Positions 1-12,703 of a stretch of 64,000 nucleotides of DNA are shown piece by piece. The notes below the pieces were generated by a model that was not told the origin of the DNA, did no database searches, and saw only the letters and a program-made list of their open reading frames with translations. The stretch is from Gonatopus flavifemur. Taxonomy: Eukaryota; Arthropoda; Insecta; Hymenoptera; Dryinidae. The stretch lies in contig JAFFJZ010000007.1 of assembly GCA_018340375.1 (NCBI GenBank), positions 26,448,001 to 26,512,000 of the forward strand. Direction: 5' to 3'. The position numbers and the translations under genes are program-made. Numbering within the stretch: position 1 is the stretch's first letter; the number at the start of each line of letters is the position of its first letter.

Positions 1-640
1 AATTTGGGGTTTATCGGCCCACCCTAACAGTACATCGACGCCGAAAAAGGACATCCACTTGAAGAAGGTTTCCCTTTGTATCTGCACCGTGAACAAATTG
101 AAAATCTACTGTGCCTCGGTACTGGAGAATTCTAGTAAATTTATTTTGCAGTACGTCCGCTGAAATTTTACGGATTTTGTACTATATACAATTCCAATGT
201 TTGCAGTAAAATTCTAATGAATATGCTGAGCTATCCCAGCAAATGTACTGGAGTTCTCAGTCGAATGTAATGAATAATAACTCCCAGTAAATACTGGAAG
301 TTTTCAGTAGAAGTTTCTCACAGTGTGGTGGTACACAAAGGATGTGCTTCATTACAAACTCCTGGAAACTGGACGGCAGTGTCGGACTGGCATGTATCAA
401 GGCTCCCGACTGGGAATTATGTTCAGCCCCCTAGAAGAGGCATACTCTTGAGAAAATCAAGATTTTATCATAATTCCTACAAAGAAAAAGAAAACTGGAA
501 ACTGAATGGGCTCCCAAATACCGGCGATTGCCGAGGAGCCGCGCGGCCAGTGCGACACTGCTGGACAGTGACTGTACAAAGCTGTAGTCCCTACCTACGA
601 TCGAACCAACTGAGTGAAAAACCTGATTAAAAAAGGTAAT
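1..640. repeat. Repeat-derived flank, no gene
   Basis: No convincing coding region is visible. The stretch carries scattered GTACTGGA and CAGTA words, like the CCAGTACTGG-rich repeats at 23402-25373 and 55430-55745, so it is probably old non-autonomous element sequence. A 101-codon open frame at 325-630 has no recognisable domain and I do not treat it as a gene. Confidence 0.4.
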
Positions 641-654
641 TCTTTGGGCAAGAA

Positions 655-962
655 AGCGGTCAAGTCATACTGGTACATGACAACGCTTGACCTCACGTTA
701 CTCACGCGACTCAGAATACCCTCTTGAACTCGCACGCGGCATATTCACTGGTCTTGGCTTCATCCAACCAGCATTCATTTCGTTCCATGCGGTAATGTAT
801 AGTGAATGCACAGTTCATAACGGTGAACGATGTGCGTAAATTCGTTGATGAATTTCCCGTCACAAAACATGCAGTTCAAGTTTTTTTCCCGACAGCATTC
901 GTATGTTACCTAAGAGATGGCTCATAGTCATAGGAACGATGGACGATCTTCTGAGATTAAGC
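655..962 (+). pseudogene. Decayed mariner transposase fragment
   Basis: One frame here reads like the C-terminal half of a mariner transposase. It shows the second catalytic-Asp motif (VHDNA near 673), a decayed version of the YSPDLAPSDYHLF region, then FRSM, a VRKFVDEF segment and a LPKRW segment near the C-terminus. The frame has stops at about 688 and 792 and loses register after about 880. The third catalytic region reads ASSNQHS, so the aspartate is gone. No inverted ends were found. It is more diverged than the copy at 16696-18313 and is certainly inactive. Confidence 0.7.
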
Positions 963-1645
963 TTGTTGTTTTCTTTTCTATTCTATTCTTTCCTCGAGAT
1001 GAATTCGCTGAGAAAACTATAAAAATTAAGTCATACATCTCCTGAATAGAAAAATTGTCCAATATATATAATTTATATATAAACGGTATTGAATTGAATG
1101 TAAATTATATATGATTTTGAAATTATTTTCCCGAAGGCCAATACTACTGTACTCGAACATTCGGGTACAACAACAATCCCTCATTAAAATAGATACCTAT
1201 AGGTATATCTATACCTATATACGTACGCTACGCATTATCCCATGGGAGAATTTGTTGTTACAACCTACCTGGCAATTGATAATCGTGATATATTTGAAGA
1301 TGAATATGAAGATACTACAAGCACGCGTCCAAGTTTATTTTCGGAGCATATATGTTTACAGCAGTCGCTTAATGTTCAGTTGGTCGATAAAATTAGGACT
1401 TATGGTAATACAAATTTCATGATAATGAAATAGACCATTCAACCGCAAATGACATTCGCATCAATGTCATACTATTTTCCACGCATGTGAATATTTAGTG
1501 TCAGGCTTACTTGAATTCGGTGATATTAATCTGAATAATTTAATGTATGTTACGAAAATCATCAGCGAAAGAGTAAATGTGTAATACTGATGCGTTGAGT
1601 TATTCGCAAATCCGTTGAATAAAGGTAACTTTTATTATTTTTCAG

Positions 1646-4600
1646 GGACACACAATGTACACGATATGGTTTTGGTTTGGGATGATAATCCAGTCGTTTT
1701 AGCGGATGAATTGCATCTTACGGAGTACAGATTGGTGGATAAATGGGTCAATGAATCAGAGGTATCATATACCGCATCTGAACAACATTATGGCCATTTT
1801 GGTATGCTTATACAAACTCAAAGTCACGAATATACATCTTAATCATTTGCTATCATTTCATGTCACGTCTTAATTTCATAATTTTCTCCGGAAAATCTAG
1901 AGAACTAAAAAAAAACACATAATATTGAAGACTACCCATGCAGGTATTGACAAGGCTGAAAGAAACCCAAGCTTGTCCCAGGGTTGGCACATGTACCAGG
2001 AACAAACCTTAGCTAAATACAATTGGCCCAATATTGTGCCACAATTGCCGCATTGTTCCAAAAGATCAGGGGATCATGGCGCATTTATGCACAGCGAAAA
2101 ATTTTGTGTCACAGGGGGTCCACTCATAGTTTGTGTTGAAAACAACATATCAAATTTTGAAATTCACAGATTTTCAGGGTAAATTCAAAATTTTTGTGTT
2201 AATATTTGACATGAATTGCGAGTGGACCTCCTAGAACATACACGTGTGTTGAAAATACACAAAATTTTTCACTGCTGTGGCTGTTCCGGGGAACAGCCAC
2301 AGCATTGGTTTAAGCTTGGCATAAGCGTGAACATAAGCATTGGTTATGAACAATTGTACCAAAATTGTACACATGAGGGCACAAACATCCGTGTTTACGC
2401 ACACAAGTGCACAGCGAAAAATTTTCAAATTTAAAACATATCAAATTCTGAAATTCATAGATTTTTAGTGTAAATTTAACATTTTTTAATTGACTTGATA
2501 CATTTTTTGTGTTAATATTCAACATAAATTGCAAGTGGATCTCCTGGGGCATATATGCGTATTAAAAATACCCAAAAGTTTTCACTGTGTGATGCTGATG
2601 AGCAAGGATTGAATTTCGAATTTATAATGGTTGAAGACTTACGTAGAACAGTTTGCCCCAAGCTTGGCTCGATAGTAATGCACACACGGAGAGAAAAAAT
2701 TTGCTGACGCAGCAAATCGAGGTATTATATATAGAATAGCAAAATTTTTCGCTGACCTAGCTAAAAATTGGCTATAACAGCAATCGTGTTAGCTACGACA
2801 GCAATTTTTTAGCTGTGGCAGCAAGAAATGTTTGCTCCACCAGCAAATTTTCAGTATTATATACAGAATAGCAAACAAATTTTGCTGGGATTGCAAACAT
2901 TTTTTGCTGTCACAGCTAAAAATTCGCTGCCGGAGCTAACAAGATTGCTGGAACAGCAAATAGTTTGCTGTCAAAGCAAAAAATGTGCTGCTCTGGCAAA
3001 AGGAACCCAGCAAAAGTAGATTTCGCTGCCACAGGGAAACACATGTCATAGTTGATACAAATGAGAAAAGAGCTTGACGCAATTCCAATATTGTACCGTT
3101 ATCACCGAAAAAACGATATTCTAGGATTGAGAGGAATTTATTCTTCACTCTTCCTCTAAACCAATTTTCTTATTATAAGACTAACACCCTCTAATTTTTA
3201 GTGACTTCATAAGATATTCTTCGTTTCAGAATAAATTCTTGAAATAAGAATATTCCCAAATCATTTTAAATAACCGCTCTGTACAAAATAATTTTGTAAA
3301 TTATCTAGCCTGAGATGTAAAATGACTTATAAATTCACAATATTCGTATAAAAGTCATTCTAAACATGAGAACATTACTGATTTAATGAAAGAATCCTGT
3401 GGGAGAACTCAATGACGAAATATTGAATTGAACTTTTGAATTTTTCATATGGGTCATTCCATATCAGATTTACAACTAGAATTTTAATTTCAACAAAACT
3501 TTTTTCTCGCATTCTAGGCAGGGAAATAATCGATACGTATTTTTTCATTTTGATCGGTTACCTTCCATTTCGAGATACGATTTTTTAAAGTTTTGGAGTT
3601 GAAAAAATCTAACATTTTTTCATCCCTGATACTTAAAAAGCCTTTGGATTTGGAAAAAACTTTCGAATCAGAAGAATTTGTATTTTGTGCGATCTCACGA
3701 AGTAGATATATGAAATGAATTTTTTTCTGTTATTTAACCCATTTATTTTGCGAATGTTAGAAATAAATTCAAGTTCCAAAAAAAAGACATGCTTGGAATT
3801 AATTTTTTCATCACTCCCCATAGAATGTCTCATAAAAATTTCAAAGTGGACAGCTCAATAGTTTTTGAGATATGATTCATAACGTAGAACCACATCGGCT
3901 TCAAGCGCGAAAAATTGCATCGTTCACACTGAAGTGTTCATTGCCGAGCGTGTGTCAACATGTTTATATGAATTTATTTCTAAGCATCTATGAATCCCAC
4001 ACAGCACGGAAATTGAAAAAGAATTCTTGAGAATTCATATTGAATTTCTCAAGTCCCAGTTGAATCCTTTAGGATCTCTTCCTGATTTGGTGTGCTGTAT
4101 GGAATGTAAGTTTAGAAATTCACATATTTCGTGCATTCTCTTACACAGTATGTTTGCTTCTATGCGTTCGTCTAAGAATACTAGTATTAATATATATATA
4201 CTAGTTGTGCATCATTTACACATCATTAGGTCTGCGAGTTCGAGGATGCAATGAATGATAAATTCATTATAAAACAAAACTTTTGTTGAACTGTTTTTCT
4301 TTACCGAGAAGTATAAATATTTTATGGTTCAAATTGTTATACCATACCCGGAATGAATGGAGTTATCCTTACACAAACGCATATAAGCAAACATACTGTG
4401 TAAGAGAATGCACGAAATATGTAAATTTATAAACTCACATTCCATACAGCACACCAAATCAGGAAGAGACCCTAAAGAATTCAACTGGGACTTGAAAAAT
4501 TCAATATGAATTCTTAAGAGTTCTCCTGCAACTTCTGTGCTGTGTGGGATTTGTCGATGTTTAGAAATAAATTCATATAAACATGTTGACACGCGCACGG

Positions 4601-7600
4601 CAACGAACACTTCAGTGTGAACGATGCAATTTTCCGCGCTTGAAGCCGATATGGTTCTACGTTATGAATCATATCTCAAAAACTATTGAGCTGTCCACTT
4701 TGAAATTTTTATGAGACATTCTATGGGGAGTGATGAAAAATTACATTATGGAGAAATTAATTCCAAGGATGTCTTTTTTTTAACTTGAATTTATTTCTAA
4801 CATTCGCAAAATAAATGGGTTAAATAACCAAAAAAATTTATTTCATATATCTACTTCGTAAGATCGCACAAAATACAAATTTTTGTGATTCGAAAGTTTT
4901 TTCCAAATTCAAAGGCTTTTTAAATATCAGGGATGAAAAAATGTCCGATTTTTTCAACTCCAAAACTTTAAAAAATCGTATCTCGAAAATGGAAGGTACC
5001 CGATCAAAATGAAAAAATAAGTATCGATTATTTTCCTTTACAGAACGCGAGAAGAAAGTTTCGTTGAAATTGAAATTTCAGTTGTGAATCTGATATGGAA
5101 TGACCCATATTCAGTATCAGAAAAATTATTACTGATACGGAATTTGAATAATTTGCAAGTCTAATCTAGTCGGTGTAAGAACTCCGGTGGTAACAGTTTT
5201 AACGAAAATATCTTAACATAATATGTTATTGCTGTTATTTGAAAATTTGTAACCCATCAGAATGATAAGAGAAACATTCTTAATAGTATATAGTCGGAGA
5301 AGAATATTTAAAATTCATCAATAACAACGTGTTCAAAAATATTCCCGTTAGATCTGTTACCGGACTTCTCACACCGACTATACAATATTACTTCAATTTA
5401 TGATGTCAGAATTCATAACTGGCGTACAGCTGTACTGGTCAAAGCGTCATTCTCTTATTAGGGTTAGGATTTTGTGTTAGGTTCGATTCCGCGTGCAGGG
5501 CTATGAGATATTCGCTATTGACCCCCACAGTTTGAACGCTTGATTATCATTAAATATCTTCATTGAGGTAATCTCCACCAGGGAGTTCGATTGCTGTAGA
5601 ACACGATTCTAGCAACTGACATTGGAACATGTTTTCCATACATCTATTACACATACAGTACGAGATCGACAAGAATTCCAATAATTTTTTTGTGAATCAT
5701 TTGAAATTATTTTACAATTGCTGTAATATATGGGTAGCGTTCATTTTTCTTATTTCTTTCATCAATTTTAGAACTAAACTAAGATATTTTATTCATTCAT
5801 ATGATAATATTATGCAAAAATGAATATTATTTCATAGTCAACTGAATCATTTATGTGCACGTTTAATATCATACGTGCGCATAAATTATTCTATGTCATA
5901 TCACCATGTAATTGACATATGAAAGGGGTCATGTTTTGCAAAACATTTATTATTACGAATCCATATTCAGCTGGATATTCTGGATGTGGGAATAGTAAAT
6001 ATTATGAATAATTGAGGTTAACGCATAGTATCCTTGAAATGGGAATCCTGTAGTATTCTTAAAATGAGAATACTACACGTCATTCTCAGTATAAGAGGAA
6101 TGCTCACTTACAACAAGAATATATTCTTGGCGCTTATTTTAGATGCCAATGTTCTCAAAGTTAGATGCGCCCTTTCAATCTTAGAATATGGTTTTTTCGG
6201 TGTAGATGTGATGACACACAATGATCGTTTGATTTTCAAAAACACTGCACAGGATTTGCAGATGTCTTGACTCACTTTTAAAACCATAATTTCACATATT
6301 TGGATTCAGAAATGATGTATTTTGAGCAACTACTCACTATTTATGAAATAGCCTTCCAAATAATGTTGGGGTAAATTCATTCCTATAATTTGAATTAATT
6401 TCATTGTACATCAGATCAACAGAATGGATTCCGATGATATTTCTGATAATCTTATTCATCTTAAAGTTTTATATTGATCCATAAATCGTTGAGCATGTGA
6501 TAATTAGACATGCACGTAATGAAAATACGGGGCGCCATGAGTTTTCCCGACAATTTTTTAGAGGGGAATTAGATCATTACAAGATTATATTATGATCCTT
6601 CAGTGGACACTCTTTTCAGTTTGCGCAATATTCAACTTTCAAAGCGAATTGATTGAAATATCTAAAAACGCGAATTTGCCAGTGACAGTACAAACCTGTT
6701 GCAAGCTTGGTACACTTTTCCCATACTTTCAACTTGATTGCCGTCCAGTAATCTGAGGAAAACATTGATAAACTGTAATATGTAGGGGAGAGGTATGCAG
6801 GTTGGACCGTGTTTTGTTCTTGACTTATAAGATTAGAACAGGAAATTATTTGATCAATATCTATATACCACTGAAAAGTGACAACCTTCAGCTATATTTC
6901 GTGATAGAAAGTTTCTTGATTGCTTTGAAATCCTGCGGAATACAAGCGATTTTCTGAAGTTGGAAAAAATTGGTTAAAAAAAAGTAAGCATGCAAGTTGG
7001 GCCACTTCTGAAAATTCGCTGAAAAGGTACAGAAATGCATTCTATACATCAGGTATGGAATGTGTAGCCGATATTCATTTATTTTAAATAGTTTCAACAT
7101 TGGAATAATGAAATGTCTTTTTCTCCCTTCGACATGCCATTCTAAAATAGAAAGATCACCGAATACTTGAGATTACATCCAATTTGAACGCTATTCTGAC
7201 CATCAAAGATGATCGAAATGGTGTTTGAATACTTATATGACAAGAAAAACTAGTGGCCCAACCTGCATGTTTTTGGGTGGCCCAATCTACATATTCAATG
7301 CAACTTTGCAATTGCAAGAGCATTGTTCTAATTTCACAATATGATCGAAATATGTTTTGTGTGATTCGAAGAAATTAAGAAAAAAACATAGTAGATTGAT
7401 TTACCTTCATCAATCGATGAACATTATCCTCTTTGTATGAGATGAAATAAATTGGAATAGAACTTTTGTGCACATTTTTCCATTCGCTTTCTGGAATACT
7501 CATAAGAGGTGTCTGTTTTTGCATTCTATGCACATGAAAAGTTAACATATGATAAGACTCGACTTCAATCGTCATGAAATCAGAGTAAATACAAAAATAC

Positions 7601-10600
7601 AAAAAACTCCCTGGCCTAACTTGCATGCCGGTTCAACCTGCATGCTTCTCCCCTATCAATTGCTTTTTCCATCAAAATCCCTGTGACCAAAAACGCATTG
7701 ATTGATGCTTGGTATATCAATTGGGCCAAGCCTTACACAACTATCGGCGCAAGCCTGACCTGATCTTATCATTTCCAAACCTGGGGCAAACTTGTCGAAA
7801 ATTTGCATGACGAGTCTCGGCAGGTTTTGTGCCAGGCTTAGTCCACGATTGTGCCATTAGTCTTCACACATGGGTTCAAAAGCGCTTCCACAATTTAATA
7901 AAAATCACTGAATCATGATGTTTCTTTTCACAAATTTCAGCTGGAAATTTCAGTTCCATAAGTATAAGTTTCAAATTGGCTCGTGAAATGGGATTCTTTA
8001 TGATGGATTACTACATTCCATCAATATTGATTGTTGTTCTTTCTTGGGTATCATTTTGGTTACATACGGACGCTAGCCCACCACGGATCGTGTTAGGTAA
8101 GTCATAGCTAACTTTCATAGATCTCTTTCATGTTTTGATTACAATCTTCTTTCAGGATTTTCCCGCACAACGTATAATTATCAAACCTCCGCCTAGGTCT
8201 TCGGTGGAATGAAGGTGGAACTTTGGTGGAGGAATGGGAGCCATAGAAATGAGGGGAGAATGAGGGAGAGTCTTTAATGGAATTCAAATTGATGGATTTA
8301 CATGAGCAAATCTGAATATGTAAATTTACTAATATGAATTTTATTGAAAATACAGTGGGTGGACATGTCCCCGTCGCATTTTCGTTGTATCAATGAGATT
8401 CTCCCTTATTTTCATAGCTCCTATTTTCTCACCAACACAGTTGAAACAAATTCGTCAAATATAACATATTTGTCATGTCCAAAATGGTCCACATTGAATA
8501 AAAATGTTGAATTGCACGGAGAAAAAAGATCATGGAATGATCACTTGAAAAGATAATGGTAAACTGGTAACAACTACGAATTTCTGTACACATTCGCTAA
8601 CAGAGACGAGTAATGGTTCCTATTATGGTATACTAAAATACAATATGATATACCAAAATAGGAACCATTACTCGTCTCTGTTAGCGACTGTGTATAGAAA
8701 TTCGTAGTTGTCACCACACTGAGGGGAAAAAGTCATCGAGACAAAAAAAGATTGCATCCAATGGTATCTATAAAATATTTCTTCACATCAATGAAATTGT
8801 AATTCAATGGATGAACTGGTTTTCGACTTGATGAAACAATTCATGCAGTGAAGAACCATTTTATTCATTGGATCAGTATTGATTTGGTCCAAAGACATAT
8901 TTTATAGATACCATTGGATGATGTTCCTGAAGTTTGAATCGTTTGTAGAAACGAAACTAAAATTTAAACTTGTAAAAATTCATCGGTGTTTATCTTTTCT
9001 AATTGATTTCTTGTAACTGAAAATATCATTGAAAAGATAATACGCAGTGTACTGCAAGAATTGGGGTCTTCAACAGTTGAATATTTCGTTATTGAATTAC
9101 CAATTCGTTTCAATAAACGATACAAACTCCAACAACATATTGGATGAAATATTTTTTTGCCTCAATGACTTTTTTCCCTCAGTGCAGTTTACTACCTTTT
9201 CTAGTGATCATTCCATGATCTTTTTTCTCCGTGACATATCCCAAGTGAATAACTTTCTCGACACACTTCAGATGTCTTTTGTAAATACAAACCAGTGACT
9301 CATTGTATGTTAAACTACACGATTCCGAATGTTAATCCTACATAAATCAGAGACAATGACTTATTTCAAGTTCATGTCATGAGAACATCATACAAAATGT
9401 TGAAATGTAATTTCAACACATTAGGTCCATCTAATTTACGTTGGTGTGTTGGTAATCGTATGTCAAATTAACAGATTTTTCGTATAATATGCAAGTAACA
9501 CATCAAGTGTGTTTAATATGAAAAATTACTTCAAATTGAGACTTTTTCTCTCGACTACATTCATTTGTCAAGTTAGAATTACACACGCGAATGTGTTGTT
9601 CTCAACAACAATCCGTTTAAATATATTTTTGTTTACATTTACACAAATTATTTCCAACTGTGAATGTTTCACCTTCATTCTACCGAAGTCTTAGATGGAG
9701 GAACGTTGGTTGTACTGTAAGCGTTATTCCCTTTTCACACACTGTCAGAAATATCTGGAAGTTTTTTTCAATTACGTACATGAAATCAGGTTCATATACA
9801 TTCTGCATTAAATTTAATGTACAAAAACATGGAAAGACTATAGATTATGCTATAGTTTACATGAAATTTCATGTGGAATGTGCATGAAACTGAATTCATG
9901 TACGTACTTGAAAAAAACTGCCAGTAAAAACATTAAAATTAATGCAGAAATTTTTAACAGTGCAGGCTTTCAAGCGGAAATGGGAGATCTTGAAAGAATC
10001 GATTCTCTTTTATACAATTTTTATCAAATTCAAATCAAGATTATATGAAAATTTTTGGGCTTCGATTGATTTTTATATAATCTCGATTGGAATTCAATAT
10101 AAATTCTATAAAACAGAATCGATTCTTTTCAGATATCCTATCTCTACTTTCAAGATACTATTTTCGTTCACGATTATAGACATGACGTTACGCGTGCATA
10201 ACTTTTGCACCAATTCCTAAAGAATTATGTGAGAATTTAATGAATCATAAATAACATTATTCCTTATGTCGACGTTGGTTCAAAATACCATCCTTCAGAA
10301 ACTTGTATCAAGATCGCACTTGAACTTTTCGCAATATTTCACAATAAATTAATCCAGTAATCACTATTTTTCCAGGAACGAACACAATATTGACATTCAT
10401 GACTTTGGCATCTAAAGTGGAAAATTCTTTACCGAAAGTTTCGTACATCAAAGCTAGTGAGATATGGTTCCTGGGATGTACAATATTTCTTTTTGCTGCA
10501 ATGGTTGAATTCGCTTTTGTAAATACCATCTACAGAAGGAAGTGAGTGTTCATAAAATATTAAAAAATATACGTTTATACGATTTGATCATTGAATCTAT

Positions 10601-12478
10601 TCCTTCTACTGCGTCGTTGTGCGATTCATGTAAACTTCGCTATCGCGTAAATTCTCTGATTTATTCATGACGCACAGTATCTAGAAATTAAGACTTGGAA
10701 TGCTTATACGGTACGTTGAATAAACAAAGTAATGGATAGGATATTATACTTATACAATGTTACACATTATAACGTGTTGCGCTTATAGTTGAAATTATAT
10801 TCTAAATAATCAATGTGACCAGAACAATTAAAAATTTTATGGGTACTTCAAATCCGTTGAACTTTTGTGGTTTCGTTAGATCAAATTTATACATTACAGA
10901 ATAAATTCTCTCTGTTTCTTCAAAAAGTTTGTTCAACTTCCAACACTGGAAGAAGCTTCAAGGAAACGTCAATAAAAAATTTACAAGAAGATAATCAATC
11001 GTAGTATTAATCAAATCAGAATCATTTCACAATTGTTCCTGTCGTATCGCGTTTGAAGTGATATCTATTATGAACGGCATTAAACCAGGAAAAATGTGTA
11101 CCATCGTCTTTTATTGCATTTTATTAAACATGCATGTGTCATTTTCAGGAAAAACGTTCCATTAAAAAAAGTGAACAGCAAGTACATCCTCAAATCGACT
11201 TTGACACCAAGATTGGCGCGCAAACAATTCCATAAGAACACAACTGGCCTTGAAAGATCCCGTTCCTGGTCCTCGCTCGATAATGGAAATGTTTGTGAAC
11301 GAGATTATTCGAGTCAGAACTATCTCACAGTACACGTAAGCAATCGATATATAATACATTACCGTAGCATGAAAATCGAGTTTAATGTAATTCCGTATTG
11401 ATTCTATCTCATGAAATATAATTCATAACAGAATGTGTGGTGCTATCGTCAAAGCTTCAAATACTCAACGTTGAGTGAATGTACTTTGAATGAGTAAGAA
11501 TGAAATAATAAATTCACGATTCCTTTTATGAAAAGTATGAAATGGGAGTAATAAAAAATGTTGATTCATCTTGAATTGTGAATCATCATAATTTTAACAT
11601 AAAATTTCATTGCTCAATAGTCGCGAGGAATAATAAAATACTTCTCATAAGTTTTTTCCTTATAATCATTCATTTCGTTTACCAGTATGAAAAGCTCTTG
11701 ATATAAACTCTTTTAAGGGAGTACCAGCGACTCCTGAAGAAGCAACCCGAGCTAAATCTTTTCTGACAAATTATTTGTAAATGTACACATACCTTTTGCA
11801 ATCAATAAAGATGGTCTGTACAGAGCGATATTTTGATTTTATTACTTCATTTTCGAATAATTTGTCAGAACAGTTTTGATTGTATTTTTTTCTAACCAAC
11901 GGTTCTGGTTGCATCTCCAGGAATTTGTCGCATCTTGAATTTGAAGAAAAATGTTATATCGATATTGATATTTGTTATAGAATTTGTATGAAGGTTTCAT
12001 TGATATTTTATAAAGTTTTGTACAAATATTCTGAATATCGATACCATAGAAGATATTGAATTTGTTGGAAGAACGAAAATTCTTAAGTGAGAATTTTGAT
12101 AAGATGATATTTTTATTATCTCATAAGTAAGAAAGAATTCTCAAAAAATATTCTAAGTGTCGTGATTTGATCCACTTGGAATTGTTTGATAATTTTTATT
12201 GATGTTTACAGAGTTTTCCCAGTACAATCAATATACCATCCGTCAAAGTCGGTGAAGAGAAGGATCCAGATTTTTCAGTAGGAAGCACAGTGACCATTGA
12301 TAGCAATTCGTCGCCGCCAAAACAATTTCCACGCCGACCAACGCTAGCCAAATTACACAATTTTACAACAATGACACCTCAAGAGATAGCACAATGGATC
12401 GATCGACGTGCCAGGATAGCTTTTCCTGTAGCCTTCTTAATATTCAATTGTATTTATTGGTCCTTGGTATGGTTATAA
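1646..12478 (+). CDS. Cys-loop ligand-gated chloride channel subunit, 3' part
   Basis: This is a pentameric ligand-gated ion channel subunit that sits in the plasma membrane. Five exons join in phase: 1646-1801, 7941-8096, 10376-10541, 11149-11335 and 12212-12478, about 310 codons, with stop TAA at 12476. Exon 1 encodes the end of the ligand-binding domain ([11 protein letters not shown]). Exon 2 encodes M1 ([19 protein letters not shown]) and the M1-M2 linker. Exon 3 encodes M2 and M3 ([14 protein letters not shown]). Exon 4 encodes a polar cytoplasmic loop with an RSRSWSS stretch. Exon 5 ends with M4 ([18 protein letters not shown]). The first exon needs one base from an upstream exon that should carry the Cys-loop; it was not found. 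The linker reads SPPR where anion channels usually have PAR. From memory it resembles the insect pHCl-2/CG6927 group more than RDL or GluCl; the subfamily is unconfirmed. Confidence 0.85.
2685..3035. repeat. Composite palindromic element (AGCAAA/TTTGCT words)
   Basis: The element begins with the tip CACGGAGAG and is then built from short inverted words such as TTTGCTG, CAGCAAA and AGCTAAAAATT, repeated about every 15-25 bp. It lies in the first visible intron of the channel gene. Related blocks occur at 27320-27600, 34940-36274, 36992-37340, 42880-43140 and 57865-58089. No terminal partner for the tip is clear at the right end. Confidence 0.6.
3447..5110. mobile_element. Large foldback element, arms about 730 bp
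   Basis: The tips ATATGGGTCATTCC and GGAATGACCCATAT are exact reverse complements. The arms (about 3447-4180 and 4370-5110) can be followed as a diverged inverted repeat almost to the middle. Each arm contains a shorter hairpin element with CCCACACAGCAC / GTGCTGT tips (around 3990-4110 and 4440-4560). No coding capacity is seen, so this is a non-autonomous foldback inside the channel intron. Confidence 0.8.
5168..5380. mobile_element. Small inverted-repeat element (MITE), 213 bp
   Basis: The ends TAGTCGGTGTAAGAA and TTCTCACACCGACTA form an imperfect inverted repeat that continues for about 28 bp to GGTAACAG / CTGTTACC. The interior is AT-rich and non-coding. Confidence 0.7.
6783..7655. mobile_element. 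TAGGGGAGA-tipped element, about 870 bp
   Basis: The left end TAGGGGAGAGGTATGCAGG pairs with the right end CCTGCATGCTTCTCCCCTA. The outer TA on both sides fits a TA target duplication. The interior contains further copies of words like GGCCCAACCTGCATG. A second, shorter element with the same tip lies at 31415-31632. No transposase frame is visible. Confidence 0.7.
8515..9233. mobile_element. CACGGAG-tipped nested foldback, 719 bp
   Basis: The ends CACGGAGAAAAAAGATCATG and CATGATCTTTTTTCTCCGTG are reverse complements. Inside are at least two more inverted levels. One is 8719-8790 against 8895-9190 (words CTGAGGGGAAAAAGTCA and TGACTTTTTTCCCTCAG, plus ATCCAATGGTATCTATAAAAT). The other is a tight hairpin at 8566-8715 with arms of about 65-70 bp. 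It lies in the intron between channel exons 2 and 3 and has no coding capacity. Confidence 0.8.
9985..10150. repeat. Dispersed hairpin repeat, copy 1
   Basis: The sequence around AAGAATCGATTCT ... AGAATCGATTCTTTTCAGAT is an imperfect hairpin. It is repeated in the same orientation at 37507-37680, where the flanking words CAATTTTGATCAAATT and CATATAATCTC are also conserved. It is probably a small non-autonomous element. This copy ends about 225 bp before channel exon 3. Confidence 0.6.
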
Positions 12479-12697
12479 AACGATAACTTTTGCTGGCGTT
12501 ATCAAAGAATTTGTGAACATCGTGAGTCAACTTTGGTTGGAAAATTCAAAGGTTTTGTTGAATTCATGTAGGATATATTTAATCAAGTTTGTATATAAAA
12601 ATCAACGTGCATAAATTATATACACTTTATGTGCAATCTCATAATTCTGTTCCTAACTTATGGACAAGCTATCTGAAATTGAAGATGGGAAATCCAT

Positions 12698-12703
12698 AAT
12701 AAA
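12698..12703 (+). promoter_or_regulatory. Candidate polyadenylation signal of the channel gene
   Basis: AATAAA lies about 220 bases after the channel stop codon and is the first canonical hexamer downstream. Position and sequence are the only support. Confidence 0.4.

Noticed and set aside
1242..1433. 63-codon frame upstream of the first visible channel exon
   Set aside because: Tested as the missing Cys-loop exon, but it has no Cys-loop spacing or beta-strand motifs and no donor of the needed phase.
5451..5520. B-box-like GGTTCGATTCC
   Set aside because: No matching A box or cloverleaf stems around it, so not called as a tRNA.
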